DNA from: Gammaproteobacteria bacterium
Lineage (GTDB): Bacteria; Pseudomonadota; Gammaproteobacteria; Xanthomonadales; Xanthomonadaceae
Assembly (NCBI GenBank): GCA_012510865.1
Contig: JAAZHF010000417.1
Coordinates: forward strand, 1 to 13,317
DNA: 13,317 bases
Direction: 5' to 3'
Shown here: positions 4,071-11,359 of the stretch, piece by piece
Layout: every line of letters begins with the position of its first letter
Position numbering within the stretch: the first letter of the stretch is position 1
Translations under genes and position numbers: made by a program
The notes under the pieces: model-generated
The model's input: the letters and a program-made list of their open reading frames with translations, nothing else
What the model was told of the DNA's origin: nothing
Databases searched by the model: none

Positions 4071-4451
4071 ATGGAACGCGTCACCGGCATCGGCGGCATC
4101 TTCTTCAAGTCGCCGGATCCAAAGGCGCTCTCGCGCTGGTATCGGGAGCACCTTGGACTCGAGGTGGCGGACTGGGGCGGCGCGGTGTTCGAGTGGGGCG
4201 GGACGGACAGTCCACGCGGCATGACGCTGTGGAGCCCGTTCGCGCAGGACACGGACTACATGGCCCCGGGCAAGGCCGGCTTCATGGTGAATTTCCGGGT
4301 CGCCGACCTGGATGCGCTGCTCGCGGCGCTGCGCGAGGAGGGATGCAACGTGGTCGATCGCACGGAGACCTCCGGGCACGGGAAGTTCGGCTGGGTCATC
4401 GACCCCGACGGCAACAAGGTCGAGCTGTGGCAGCCGCCGGTGGAGCAATGA
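4071..4451 (+). CDS. VOC-superfamily (glyoxalase/bleomycin-resistance fold) protein
   Basis: This encodes a 126-residue cytoplasmic protein. ATG 4071 is supported by AGGGAG (4059-4064), 6 bases upstream. The fold pattern is two beta-alpha-beta-beta-beta modules. The first runs from GIGGIFFKSPDP (about 6-17) through the helix ALSRWYREHLGLEV to the FEWGG strand; the second from FMVNFRVADLDALLAALREEG (71-91) to FGWVIDPDGNKVELWQPP (107-123). DPDGNKVELW is the classic C-terminal VOC motif, with E118 as the usual metal ligand. The first-module ligand position holds F/K, not His, and the second module has N74, so the metal site is not canonical. Substrates in this superfamily vary widely (methylglyoxal adducts, antibiotics, aromatic compounds), and none can be assigned. 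The stop overlaps the next start in ATGA (4448-4451), indicating translational coupling. Confidence 0.88.
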   Translation: MERVTGIGGIFFKSPDPKALSRWYREHLGLEVADWGGAVFEWGGTDSPRGMTLWSPFAQDTDYMAPGKAGFMVNFRVADLDALLAALREEGCNVVDRTETSGHGKFGWVIDPDGNKVELWQPPVEQ

Positions 4452-5203
4452 AGACCATGCGCCTGCACGCGGGAACCCGGACGCTGGTCCGCAGGCTGGC
4501 GCTCCTGTGCCTGCTTGCGCCGGCGATGGCCCTGGCCGCGCCGGTCCGGCTCGGAGGCACGACCGTCGAGGTCCCCGCGCCGGTGGGCTTCGTTGCGGTG
4601 GTCCCCGGGATGACGGCGGTCAGCGCGTTCCAGCATCACTTCGTGCCGCCGGGCAACGTCCAGTTCGCCCTGTTCATCGACGAGGCCGACGTGCCCGAGG
4701 CCCTGGCGGGCGGGATCCCGGAACTCGAGAGGCGCTTCGCGGTGCAGACCGCGAAGGCCCTGGTCGACCGGCGCATCACGCAGTCGGATTTCGCGGGGAT
4801 CAAGCGGGCCTTCGCCTCGAACAACGAAGCGCTCTACGCGGAGCTCAGGAAGAAGCTCCCCGGGCTGCTGGCCGACGCCAGCAAGGGCGTGTCCGAGCAG
4901 CTCGACACCCGGGTCATGATCAACATCGGCGGCATCGTGCCGCTTCCTCCGCACCACGAGGACGAGCGCTCGATGTCCGCGTCGATGATCGCCAGGAACG
5001 AGGTCGCCGCCGGGGGCGGGGAGACGCTGGTGGAGGTCATCGCCGCGACGATGACCTTCGTGCACGTGAACGACCGCGTGCTGTTCCTGTACGCGTACGC
5101 AAACAGGGACGACCTCGAGTGGACGCGCCAGCGCTCCAGGGCCTGGGCCGAAGCCATCATCGAGGCCAACGCGGGCACGCCCGCGGGCCACGAAGGGACG
5201 TAG
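4448..5203 (+). CDS. Secreted (periplasmic) protein of unknown family
   Basis: ATG 4448 overlaps the TGA of the VOC gene; ATG 4457 is an alternative. The product has 251 residues. A signal peptide is clear: a basic n-region (RLHAGTRTLVRR), a hydrophobic core (LALLCLLAPAMALA) and likely cleavage after residue 30 (ALA|AP). The mature protein begins with VRLGGTTVEVPAPVGFVAV, a pattern seen in envelope proteins that start with a small beta unit. A charged helical middle follows (about 90-155). The end is TFVHVNDRVLFLYAYA followed by a Trp/Arg-rich helix (EWTRQRSRAWAEAIIEAN). No catalytic motif is evident and no cysteine lies in the mature part. Translational coupling to a VOC protein suggests a shared condition of expression, not necessarily a shared pathway. 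The next gene ends 12 bases away on the opposite strand (convergent). Confidence 0.8.
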   Translation: MKTMRLHAGTRTLVRRLALLCLLAPAMALAAPVRLGGTTVEVPAPVGFVAVVPGMTAVSAFQHHFVPPGNVQFALFIDEADVPEALAGGIPELERRFAVQTAKALVDRRITQSDFAGIKRAFASNNEALYAELRKKLPGLLADASKGVSEQLDTRVMINIGGIVPLPPHHEDERSMSASMIARNEVAAGGGETLVEVIAATMTFVHVNDRVLFLYAYANRDDLEWTRQRSRAWAEAIIEANAGTPAGHEGT

Positions 5204-5215
5204 CGGCGGCGCGCG

Positions 5216-6373
5216 TCAGGCCAGCCGCGCGAAGCGCATCCACTCGCCGGTGCGCCGGGCGCCGAGTTCGAACGAGTGCGCCGGCCTCCAGCCGAGCCGG
5301 GACTTGGCGAGGTCGTTGGCCACCCACGAGCGGTAGGCCTCGCGCACCACGCGGCCGGGGTTGGGCACCTCCACCGGCGCCACCTCGTCCACGGACGCCG
5401 CGATGCGGCGGCCCTGCAGCCGCGTCTTGATGATCGACTTCTGCTCGGCGCTGATGCGGCCGGCGACCAGCTCCTTGGTGCCGCGGATCAGCCGGCCGAC
5501 CGGGGGAATGGTCCCGAGCTGGGCGTGGAAGGCCGGCGAGGCCGCCAGCCGCAGCGCGGCGGTGACGCTGTCGCGCGGGCGCGGGCGCCGGGCCCGCCAG
5601 TAGGCGTTGATGGCGTCGAGCGGGTGGTCGTGGACGGTCTTGGGGCCCGCCACCATGCCGGCGAAGGCATGGATGAAGTCGCGCCAGGCCAGCCGGCAGT
5701 CTCCGTTGACCAGGTAGGCACCGCCGACCGCTTCGTCGCGCTCGAAGCCGGCCATGACCGCCTCGCACACATCGTCGACGTAGACCGCGTTGCAGATGCC
5801 GCTGCCGCCGTCGACCAGGCTGATGCGCCCCTCGCGCGCGTCCTTGACGATCGGGGTGACGAAAAAGCTGTAGGGGCCGTAGACGATGGTCGGGCGGATG
5901 ACCACGGTCTCCAGCGCGCCGCGCCTGCCGGCGGCGGTGACGACGGCTTCGCCCGCGGCCTTGGCGTCGGAGTAGGCCTCGCCCCAGCGCCGGATGGGCG
6001 CGGTGGCTTCGGTCAGCACGGGAAGCCCGGGGGATGGCCCGTGCACCGCCATCGAGCTCACGTGCACCAGGCGGCGGACACCGGCGCGGACGCAGGCGTC
6101 GACGAGGTTCCGCGTCTGCCTGCGCGTCGTGCGGTCGTCGCCGTGCGCGAGGTTGACGACCGCGTCGCAGCCCTCGACAGCACACGCCAGGCTGGCGGCG
6201 TCCAGCATGTCGCCGGCCACCAGCTCCGGGCCCAGCCGCGCGATGCGCACCGCGCGCGAGAAATCGCGCACCAGGGCGCGGTACGGGATGCCGTAGTCGA
6301 GCGAAAGCAGCTCGCACAGGCGCGAACCGATGAAGCCGGTCGCGCCGGTGACGAGGATCTTCGTGGGCTTCAT
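5216..6373 (-). CDS. NAD(P)-dependent epimerase/dehydratase (extended SDR family)
   Basis: This encodes a 385-residue cytoplasmic enzyme. ATG at 6371-6373 overlaps the TGA of the upstream oxidoreductase by four bases (ATGA), so the two are coupled. The N-terminus KILVTGATGFIGSRL (residues 5-19) is the glycine-rich NAD(P)-binding motif of extended SDRs. D55 of GDMLD, the NLAHG strand (74-78), HVSSMAV (104-110) with the active-site Ser, and Y134-S-D-A-K138 (the catalytic YxxxK) follow in order. RPTIVYGP (160-167) is the typical substrate-side motif, and YVDDVCEA (198-205) is also conserved. At 385 residues it is longer than the usual 310-340. The extra part (about 250-345) is Arg-rich and without family motifs. 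Typical substrates are nucleotide sugars or related hydroxy/keto compounds; the exact one cannot be read. Confidence 0.9.
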   Translation of the reverse strand: MKPTKILVTGATGFIGSRLCELLSLDYGIPYRALVRDFSRAVRIARLGPELVAGDMLDAASLACAVEGCDAVVNLAHGDDRTTRRQTRNLVDACVRAGVRRLVHVSSMAVHGPSPGLPVLTEATAPIRRWGEAYSDAKAAGEAVVTAAGRRGALETVVIRPTIVYGPYSFFVTPIVKDAREGRISLVDGGSGICNAVYVDDVCEAVMAGFERDEAVGGAYLVNGDCRLAWRDFIHAFAGMVAGPKTVHDHPLDAINAYWRARRPRPRDSVTAALRLAASPAFHAQLGTIPPVGRLIRGTKELVAGRISAEQKSIIKTRLQGRRIAASVDEVAPVEVPNPGRVVREAYRSWVANDLAKSRLGWRPAHSFELGARRTGEWMRFARLA

Positions 6374-7413
6374 GCCGGGGCCTCCATGCGCGGCAGCCAG
6401 GGCTGCGCCATCGGCCTGCGCCGCGCGTACGCGGTTTCGATCACCTGGAGCGCGTTGAGCGCGGACTCGGCGGTGACGAACGGATCGCGCCGCTCGCGCA
6501 CGGCGCCGATGAAGTCGGCCAGCTGCGCGCGGTAGTGGCCGCGGCCGTCCCAGTGCGGGGCGCAGGCGATCCGCATCTCCATCGGGCCGCGGCGCGTCTC
6601 GCGGTGGAGCACCAGGGTGCGCGGGTCCGAGGTCGCGGCCTCGAGCGTGCCCCGCTCGCCCACCACGCGGATGCTGCGGCGCAGGTGGTGCGACCAGCTG
6701 AACTCCAGGCGCGCCGGAACCGGGCGGCCGTCGAAGCGCAGGGTGCCGGTCAGCCGGGCATTGCTCTCGAAGCCGCCGAAGGCGTCGTCCTCGAAGGCGA
6801 TGTCCTCGAGGTCGCCGAACAGCCACAGCATGCGGTCGAGCAGGTGCACGCCGGTGTCGAACAGGACGCCGCCGCCGGTGGCCTCGCGGTCGAAGTAGCT
6901 GTTGATGGCCATCGGCCAGTCCAGCGGGGCGCCGTCCTCGACGATCACCTCGCGGACCTCGCCGATCTCGCCGTCCGCGACCAGGTCGGCGAGCCAGCGG
7001 TTGTGCGGGAAGAAGCGCATCATCAGCGCCACCGCGAGCACGCGGCCGCCGGCGCGCGCGGCCTCGGCCATGCGGCGGCCGTCGGCAACGGTGATCGCGA
7101 GCGGCTTCTCGCACAGCACGTCGATGCCCATCTCCATGAGCTGGATCGCGACCGGGGCGTGGAAACGGGGCGGCACCGCCACGATGGCGGCGTCGACCCT
7201 GCCCTCGAGCGCGGCGGGTTCGGTGGTGATTTCCGCGTCGCTCCCGCTTTCGCGCGCGGCCTGCGCGGCGTTGCGCCGGTCGCGGTCGCAGAGGACGGCC
7301 AGCTCGACGCCGCGGTTGCCGGCGATGACCGGAAGATGGGCCTCGCGCGTGATCGCGCCGCAGCCCACGATGCCCAGCCGCAGCGGCGGGTCGGAGTGAG
7401 GACTCGTCGACAT
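6370..7413 (-). CDS. Gfo/Idh/MocA-family NAD(P)-dependent oxidoreductase
   Basis: This encodes a 347-residue cytoplasmic dehydrogenase. The start ATG (7411-7413) has a strong Shine-Dalgarno, AGGGGGA, about 3 bases upstream. LRLGIVGCGAITREAHLPVI (11-30) is the Rossmann nucleotide-binding motif of this family. AAIVAVPPRFHAP (75-87) and CEKPLA (101-106) follow, with the signature EKP lysine at K103. GGGVLFDTGVHLLD (180-193), holding D187 and H191-region residues, is the expected C-terminal-domain active-site element. The length is typical. Family members oxidise or reduce sugars, inositols and sugar acids, or act in nucleotide-sugar synthesis. Coupling to the SDR gene and a TonB-dependent receptor upstream on the same strand fit carbohydrate or cyclitol metabolism, but this is inference. 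Confidence 0.9.
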   Translation of the reverse strand: MSTSPHSDPPLRLGIVGCGAITREAHLPVIAGNRGVELAVLCDRDRRNAAQAARESGSDAEITTEPAALEGRVDAAIVAVPPRFHAPVAIQLMEMGIDVLCEKPLAITVADGRRMAEAARAGGRVLAVALMMRFFPHNRWLADLVADGEIGEVREVIVEDGAPLDWPMAINSYFDREATGGGVLFDTGVHLLDRMLWLFGDLEDIAFEDDAFGGFESNARLTGTLRFDGRPVPARLEFSWSHHLRRSIRVVGERGTLEAATSDPRTLVLHRETRRGPMEMRIACAPHWDGRGHYRAQLADFIGAVRERRDPFVTAESALNALQVIETAYARRRPMAQPWLPRMEAPA

Positions 7414-7466
7414 GGTTTCCCCCTGTTGACTCGGGTATCACGTCAACCGCGCCCGCGACCGGCCTC

Positions 7467-7532
7467 GCCCCCGCGCGGGCGCGGGCCGGCGCGGGGGCGC
7501 GGGAGCGAACCGGCGGGGGTCGCGCCCGCCGG
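7467..7532 (-). terminator. Two GC-only hairpins after the receptor gene, possible terminator
   Basis: Two perfect inverted repeats lie between the receptor stop and the oxidoreductase start. CCGGCGGG/CCCGCCGG (7510-7532) has an 8-bp stem and 7-base loop. GCCCCCGCGC/GCGCGGGGGC (7467-7498) has a 10-bp stem and 12-base loop. No T-run follows on either strand, so these are not classical intrinsic terminators. They could slow or attenuate transcription from the receptor into the enzyme pair, or stabilise the receptor mRNA end. Confidence 0.35.
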
Positions 7533-7534
7533 CC

Positions 7535-10399
7535 TCAGAAGCGGACGCCCAGCCGGGCGTAGAAGAACCGCCCCGGCAGGTCGTAGGTCGCGGCGTCGTA
7601 GCCGTTGAGCGAGCAGCTGAGGCAGATCGGCGGGTCCTCGCCGGTGACGTTGTTGACGCCCAGCACCAGCCGCATGCCGCGCAGCCACGCGTCGCTGTTC
7701 CAGGACAGCTGCAGGTCGTGGTAGGTCGTGGCGTCCAGCCGGTTGATGTCGGCGTCGGAGTCGTCGCAGATGTCGAAGCCGCTGGCGCCGCCGCAGGACT
7801 CGCGCAGCGAGTCGATGTGGCGCATGGTCCATGCCAGCGCCCACGGGCCCCGCGTCCACTGCGTCGCGAGCGTCGACGTCCACTCGGGGATCGCACTGTT
7901 GTTGACCTCCACGCCCGGCGCGCGCGGCTCGGCCTGGCCGGACTCGTTGACCAGTTCGTACTCACCGACGAAGGTGGCCTTGGCGTCGAAGCGCAGCTGG
8001 CCCCACGGCCGCTCGGGCAGCAGCCAGGCGAGGCTGAAGTCCCAGCCGTCGGTGCGGATGGTGCCGAGGTTGTCGAGGATGTCGTCGAAGCGGACGATCT
8101 GCCCGCGTTCGCTGCGGTCGTAGGAGGCGCAGGAGAACGGATCCTGTTCGAACACGCAGCGTTCGAGGATGGCCTGTGCGTCGGGCGCCTGGATCGCGTC
8201 GTCGATGGTGTGCTTGTAGAAGGTCAGGCCCAGGTCCATGCGCTCGGACCAGGTCGCGCCGCTGGCGAAGGACGGGCTCCAGACCGCGCCCAGCATCAGG
8301 CTGCGGCTCAGTTCCGGCTGCAGGTCCGCGTTGCCCGAGGTGACCACCGAGATCTGCGAGTTGGTCTGCACGTAATCCGGGGGTACGCCCTGGGCCACGC
8401 ACTCCGGCCGCACCGCGTTGGCGGGGCCCGAGCAGGGATCCACGAGCGTGGCGTCGAAGCGCGACAGGGTGCCGTAGAGCTCGCCGATCGACGGCGCGCG
8501 GAAGCCCTGCGCGAACGATCCGCGCAGCACGAACTCCTCTGCGAGCTGCCAGCGCAGGCCGAACTTGCCGGTGCTCTCGCCGCCGAAGGTCGAGTAGTCG
8601 GAGTAGCGGCCGGCGATGCTCATGTCCAGCGCGCTCCCGCGCTCCGGGTTGGACAGCAGCGGCACGGCGAGCTCGAGGTAGACCTCGTTGACGTCGTAGT
8701 CGCCGCTGGTCGGACCCGAGGGCACGCCGTTGTACTCGCCGGCGACGGTGATCGGGTCGGGCTGGTAGCGGCCTTCGTACTTCCGGTACTCGTAGCCGGC
8801 GGCGAACGCCAGCGGGCCCGCCGGGAGCTCGAACAGCGTGCCGGTGGCGTTGGCCGAGGCCAGGGTCAGGGTGTTCTCGCTGCGGTCGCGCACCACCGGC
8901 TGGATGAAGGACAGCATCTCCTGCGTGATGGTGCCGGCGCCGCCGAACAGGTTCAGCGGCACGCTGCCGGTGATCGCGGCGCAGGCCGCGGGGTCGCCCA
9001 AGGCTTCGTTGATGCGGCGCAGGTTGTAGCTGCCATAGTTGGTCTGGTCGGCCCTGCTCTCGCTGCGCACCACGTTCACGTCCCAGCTCCAGGGCCGGTC
9101 GCGGACGTCGAAGGCGCCCTCCAGGCCGGCGGCGACGTACCAGGTCTCCACGTCCTGCTCGTAGCGGCGCGGCCCGCCCTCGACCGGGCGGCGGCCGATC
9201 AGGAACAGGTTGGCGTCCGGACCCACGGTGGTGAGGTCGAAGCCGAAGGGGTTGTACGGATTCAGCGCCGAGATCAACAGCAGGCTCTCGCCCCAGGGGT
9301 TGTAGATGCCGGCGTCGGTGCCCAGGAAGAAGGGTTCGGGCGCCGCCTGGTTGGCCGACTCGCGCTCGTTGTACAGCGCGCGCACGTAGCCGCCCACGCT
9401 GTCGCTGAAGGTGAAGCGCACCTGGCCGAACACGGTCTTGCGCTCAGACGGCGTGAGCAGCAGGTTGTAGGGCGCGAAGTTGAAGCGGTCGGGCGTGTCG
9501 AAACAGTGGAAGTCGTCGCTGCGGGCGCACTCCTGGCCCGGCGTGAACACCGGGTCGCCGGCGCCGGTGTTGGTGGTCAGGTCGTGCACCAGGCCGGTGT
9601 TGGGATCCAGGAACACGAAGCGCCCCTGCGGCGTGGCCGAGCTGCCGTTCGACAACCCGGTCCCGGGCACCGGCACGCTGGCCGGGCCGTACTCCGTCGA
9701 TGCCACTTCGTCCTGCTTGAAGTACGAGGCGCCCACGACCCACTGCATGCGGTCGTTGCCGCCGCCGTAGCTCATGTCGGCGCCCCAGGTGTCGCCGCCA
9801 AGGTCCTCGAAGGTCCCGTAATGGAGCTCGATGTCTCCGCCCTGCACGTTCTTGCGGGTGATGATGTTGACCACGCCGGCGATCGCGTCCGAGCCGTAGA
9901 TCGACGAGGCGCCGTCCTCGAGCACCTCGATGCGGTCGACCAGCGCCAGCGGGATGGTGTTGAGGTCGACCGCCGCGCCGACGCCCGAGCCCGAGGACTC
10001 GTTGACCCAGCGGATGCCGTCGACCAGCACCAGAACGCGCTTGGGGCCGAGGTGGCGCAGGTCGACCGTGGCCGCGCCCGCGCCCACGCCGCCGCCGTCG
10101 GGCGGGAAGCCGAAGTTGCCGCTGGAATTGAACTTCGTGTTGAGGCCGGCGCCGCTCGCGGTCAGGTTCTGGACGATGTCGGCGACCGACTTGAAGCCGC
10201 TGCGGTCGATGTCCTCGCGGCTGAGCACCTGCACCGGGACATGGGTCTCGAGCTCGGCCTGCTTGATGCGCGAGCCGGTGACGGTGACGGAGTCGAGGGT
10301 CGTCGGGTCGGCGTCCTGGGCGGACGCGGCGATCGGGAGGCAGAGCGGGAGCGCGGCGCAGACGGCGACCGCGAGCAGGCGACGCGGGGGCATGTGCAT
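7535..10399 (-). CDS. TonB-dependent outer-membrane receptor
   Basis: This encodes a 954-residue outer-membrane protein. ATG 10397-10399 has AGGAGAGA (complement of 10403-10410) about 5 bases upstream; ATG two codons later is an alternative. The signal peptide is [20 protein letters not shown], with cleavage near residue 27 (ASA|QD). [12 protein letters not shown] (34-45) is the usual mature N-terminal element near the TonB box. The plug domain follows: [15 protein letters not shown] (54-68), [11 protein letters not shown] (121-131) and [20 protein letters not shown] (154-173), running into [10 protein letters not shown]. The remainder is a beta-barrel with aromatic-rich strands, and the last residue is Phe (YARLGVRF), the outer-membrane assembly signal. 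Cys pairs in extracellular-loop-like parts ([15 protein letters not shown]-type, CLSC) are typical of this Xanthomonadaceae/Caulobacter type. There is no FecA-like signalling extension. The substrate is unknown. Confidence 0.95.
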   Translation of the reverse strand: MHMPPRRLLAVAVCAALPLCLPIAASAQDADPTTLDSVTVTGSRIKQAELETHVPVQVLSREDIDRSGFKSVADIVQNLTASGAGLNTKFNSSGNFGFPPDGGGVGAGAATVDLRHLGPKRVLVLVDGIRWVNESSGSGVGAAVDLNTIPLALVDRIEVLEDGASSIYGSDAIAGVVNIITRKNVQGGDIELHYGTFEDLGGDTWGADMSYGGGNDRMQWVVGASYFKQDEVASTEYGPASVPVPGTGLSNGSSATPQGRFVFLDPNTGLVHDLTTNTGAGDPVFTPGQECARSDDFHCFDTPDRFNFAPYNLLLTPSERKTVFGQVRFTFSDSVGGYVRALYNERESANQAAPEPFFLGTDAGIYNPWGESLLLISALNPYNPFGFDLTTVGPDANLFLIGRRPVEGGPRRYEQDVETWYVAAGLEGAFDVRDRPWSWDVNVVRSESRADQTNYGSYNLRRINEALGDPAACAAITGSVPLNLFGGAGTITQEMLSFIQPVVRDRSENTLTLASANATGTLFELPAGPLAFAAGYEYRKYEGRYQPDPITVAGEYNGVPSGPTSGDYDVNEVYLELAVPLLSNPERGSALDMSIAGRYSDYSTFGGESTGKFGLRWQLAEEFVLRGSFAQGFRAPSIGELYGTLSRFDATLVDPCSGPANAVRPECVAQGVPPDYVQTNSQISVVTSGNADLQPELSRSLMLGAVWSPSFASGATWSERMDLGLTFYKHTIDDAIQAPDAQAILERCVFEQDPFSCASYDRSERGQIVRFDDILDNLGTIRTDGWDFSLAWLLPERPWGQLRFDAKATFVGEYELVNESGQAEPRAPGVEVNNSAIPEWTSTLATQWTRGPWALAWTMRHIDSLRESCGGASGFDICDDSDADINRLDATTYHDLQLSWNSDAWLRGMRLVLGVNNVTGEDPPICLSCSLNGYDAATYDLPGRFFYARLGVRF

Positions 10400-10462
10400 G
10401 GATCTCTCCTGGCAGGGTCGATCTGGTGCCGGCCCGTTGCCCCCGTGCCGTCGGCGCCCTCT

Positions 10463-10490
10463 TGGTAAACAAATCCCGCGACCGCGGCAA
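10463..10490 (-). promoter_or_regulatory. Possible promoter of the TonB-dependent receptor
   Basis: The 114 bases between the transporter stop and the receptor start hold one AT-rich island. Read on the minus strand, TTGCCG (10485-10490) and TTTACC or TTACCA (10463-10469) are 15-16 bases apart. The -10 match is weak and the spacing short. No Fur-box-like palindrome is visible in the gap. Confidence 0.2.
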
Positions 10491-10513
10491 GCCCCCGGGC
10501 CGCGCGGGCCCGT

Positions 10514-11311
10514 TCACCCTCCCAGGACGAGACTCAGGCCCACCGCGACGAGGAACATCGCGAACACGCGCCGCAGCGCCGGGCCGCTGATCGCATGGGC
10601 GAGCCGTGTCCCGAGCGGCGCGGCCAGCACCAAGGCCACGGCCACGCCTAACGCCGCGGGCACGTGCACGTAGCCCACGGCGCCCTGGGGCAGGCCGCCC
10701 GGCGCCGCGCCGAGCGCGTAGACCAGCACGCTGCCGACCGCGATCGCCACCCCGCAGGCCGACGAGGTGCCGACCGCGCGCACCGGCCGCACGCCCCGCC
10801 AGACCAGGAGCGGCACGGTCATGCTGCCGCCGCCGATGCCGACCACCGCCGACAGCGCGCCGATGCCGGTGCCGGCCGCGGTCATGGCGGCGCCGCGCGG
10901 CACCACGTCGCCGCCCCCGCGCGAGCGCGCGCCGCCCAGCGCCATCTGCGCGCCGGCCAGCAGGCAGTAGAGGGCCACGATCCAGCGCAGCACGATGCCC
11001 TCGAGGCCGACGGCGAAGCGGCTCCCCAGCCAGCCGCCCAGCAGCAGGCCCGGCAGCATCCAGGCCACGGTCGGCCACAGCACGCTGCCGCGCCGGTGGT
11101 GCGACCAGGCAGAGGACAGCGCGGTGAACACGATGCTGGCCATCGAGGTCGCCAGCGCGGCGTGCATGGCCAGGTCGGGCTCCACGCCCTGCAGCGGCAG
11201 CAGCCAGGCGAGCGCCGCCACCAGAACCAGGCCGCCGCCGATGCCGAGCAGGCCCGCCAGCACGCCGGCGACGAGGCCGAGCAGCGGGAACAGCCAGAAC
11301 CCTTCGATCAC
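10514..11311 (-). CDS. TauE/SafE-family membrane transporter (anion/sulfite exporter type)
   Basis: This encodes a 265-residue inner-membrane protein. GTG at 11309-11311 is chosen because AAGGAAG (complement of 11316-11322) lies 4 bases upstream and the protein then starts at the first helix ([20 protein letters not shown]). An upstream ATG at 11366-11368 would add 19 polar residues and overlap the divergent gene. The sequence shows the internal duplication of the family: [11 protein letters not shown] (21-31) and [14 protein letters not shown] (156-169), each followed by a polar A.GTS/ALATS motif (ALATSMASI at 52-60, [11 protein letters not shown] at 180-190). About eight helices are expected. 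Family members export sulfite, sulfoacetate or related organosulfur anions, or are uncharacterised; the substrate here is unknown. Confidence 0.9.
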   Translation of the reverse strand: MIEGFWLFPLLGLVAGVLAGLLGIGGGLVLVAALAWLLPLQGVEPDLAMHAALATSMASIVFTALSSAWSHHRRGSVLWPTVAWMLPGLLLGGWLGSRFAVGLEGIVLRWIVALYCLLAGAQMALGGARSRGGGDVVPRGAAMTAAGTGIGALSAVVGIGGGSMTVPLLVWRGVRPVRAVGTSSACGVAIAVGSVLVYALGAAPGGLPQGAVGYVHVPAALGVAVALVLAAPLGTRLAHAISGPALRRVFAMFLVAVGLSLVLGG

Positions 11312-11347
11312 GTCGCTTCCTTCAGGATCGGCGGCGGGCCCATTGGA

Positions 11348-11353
11348 TATAGT
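11348..11353 (+). promoter_or_regulatory. -10 element (TATAGT) six bases before the transglycosylase ATG
   Basis: TATAGT, within TTGGATATAGT, is the only AT-rich patch in the 48-base gap between the two divergent genes. It ends 6 bases before ATG 11360. Transcription normally starts about 7 bases after a -10 box, which would place the first transcribed base at or next to the A of the ATG. No clear -35 is seen at the right distance (GGATCG at 11325-11330). Confidence 0.4.
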
Positions 11354-11359
11354 CCCCGC

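Noticed and set aside
5276..6535. Long open frame on the + strand opposite the SDR and oxidoreductase genes
   Set aside because: It is an antisense artefact of GC-rich codon use: Ala/Arg/Gly/Val-rich, without motifs, and opposite two well-supported enzyme genes.
6374..7441. Extension of the SDR frame upstream to make a 741-residue fusion
   Set aside because: The upstream part is an out-of-frame reading of the Gfo/Idh/MocA gene; the ATGA overlap shows two separate genes.
7718..10468. Long + strand open frame (over 900 codons) opposite the TonB-dependent receptor
   Set aside because: Its composition (Val, Ala, Gly, Arg, His) follows the third-position GC bias of the receptor gene, and no signal or domain is visible.
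10664..11359. 232-codon N-terminal extension of the lytic transglycosylase
   Set aside because: It lies antisense to the transporter gene and is His/Ala/Arg-rich. The signal peptide begins only at ATG 11360.
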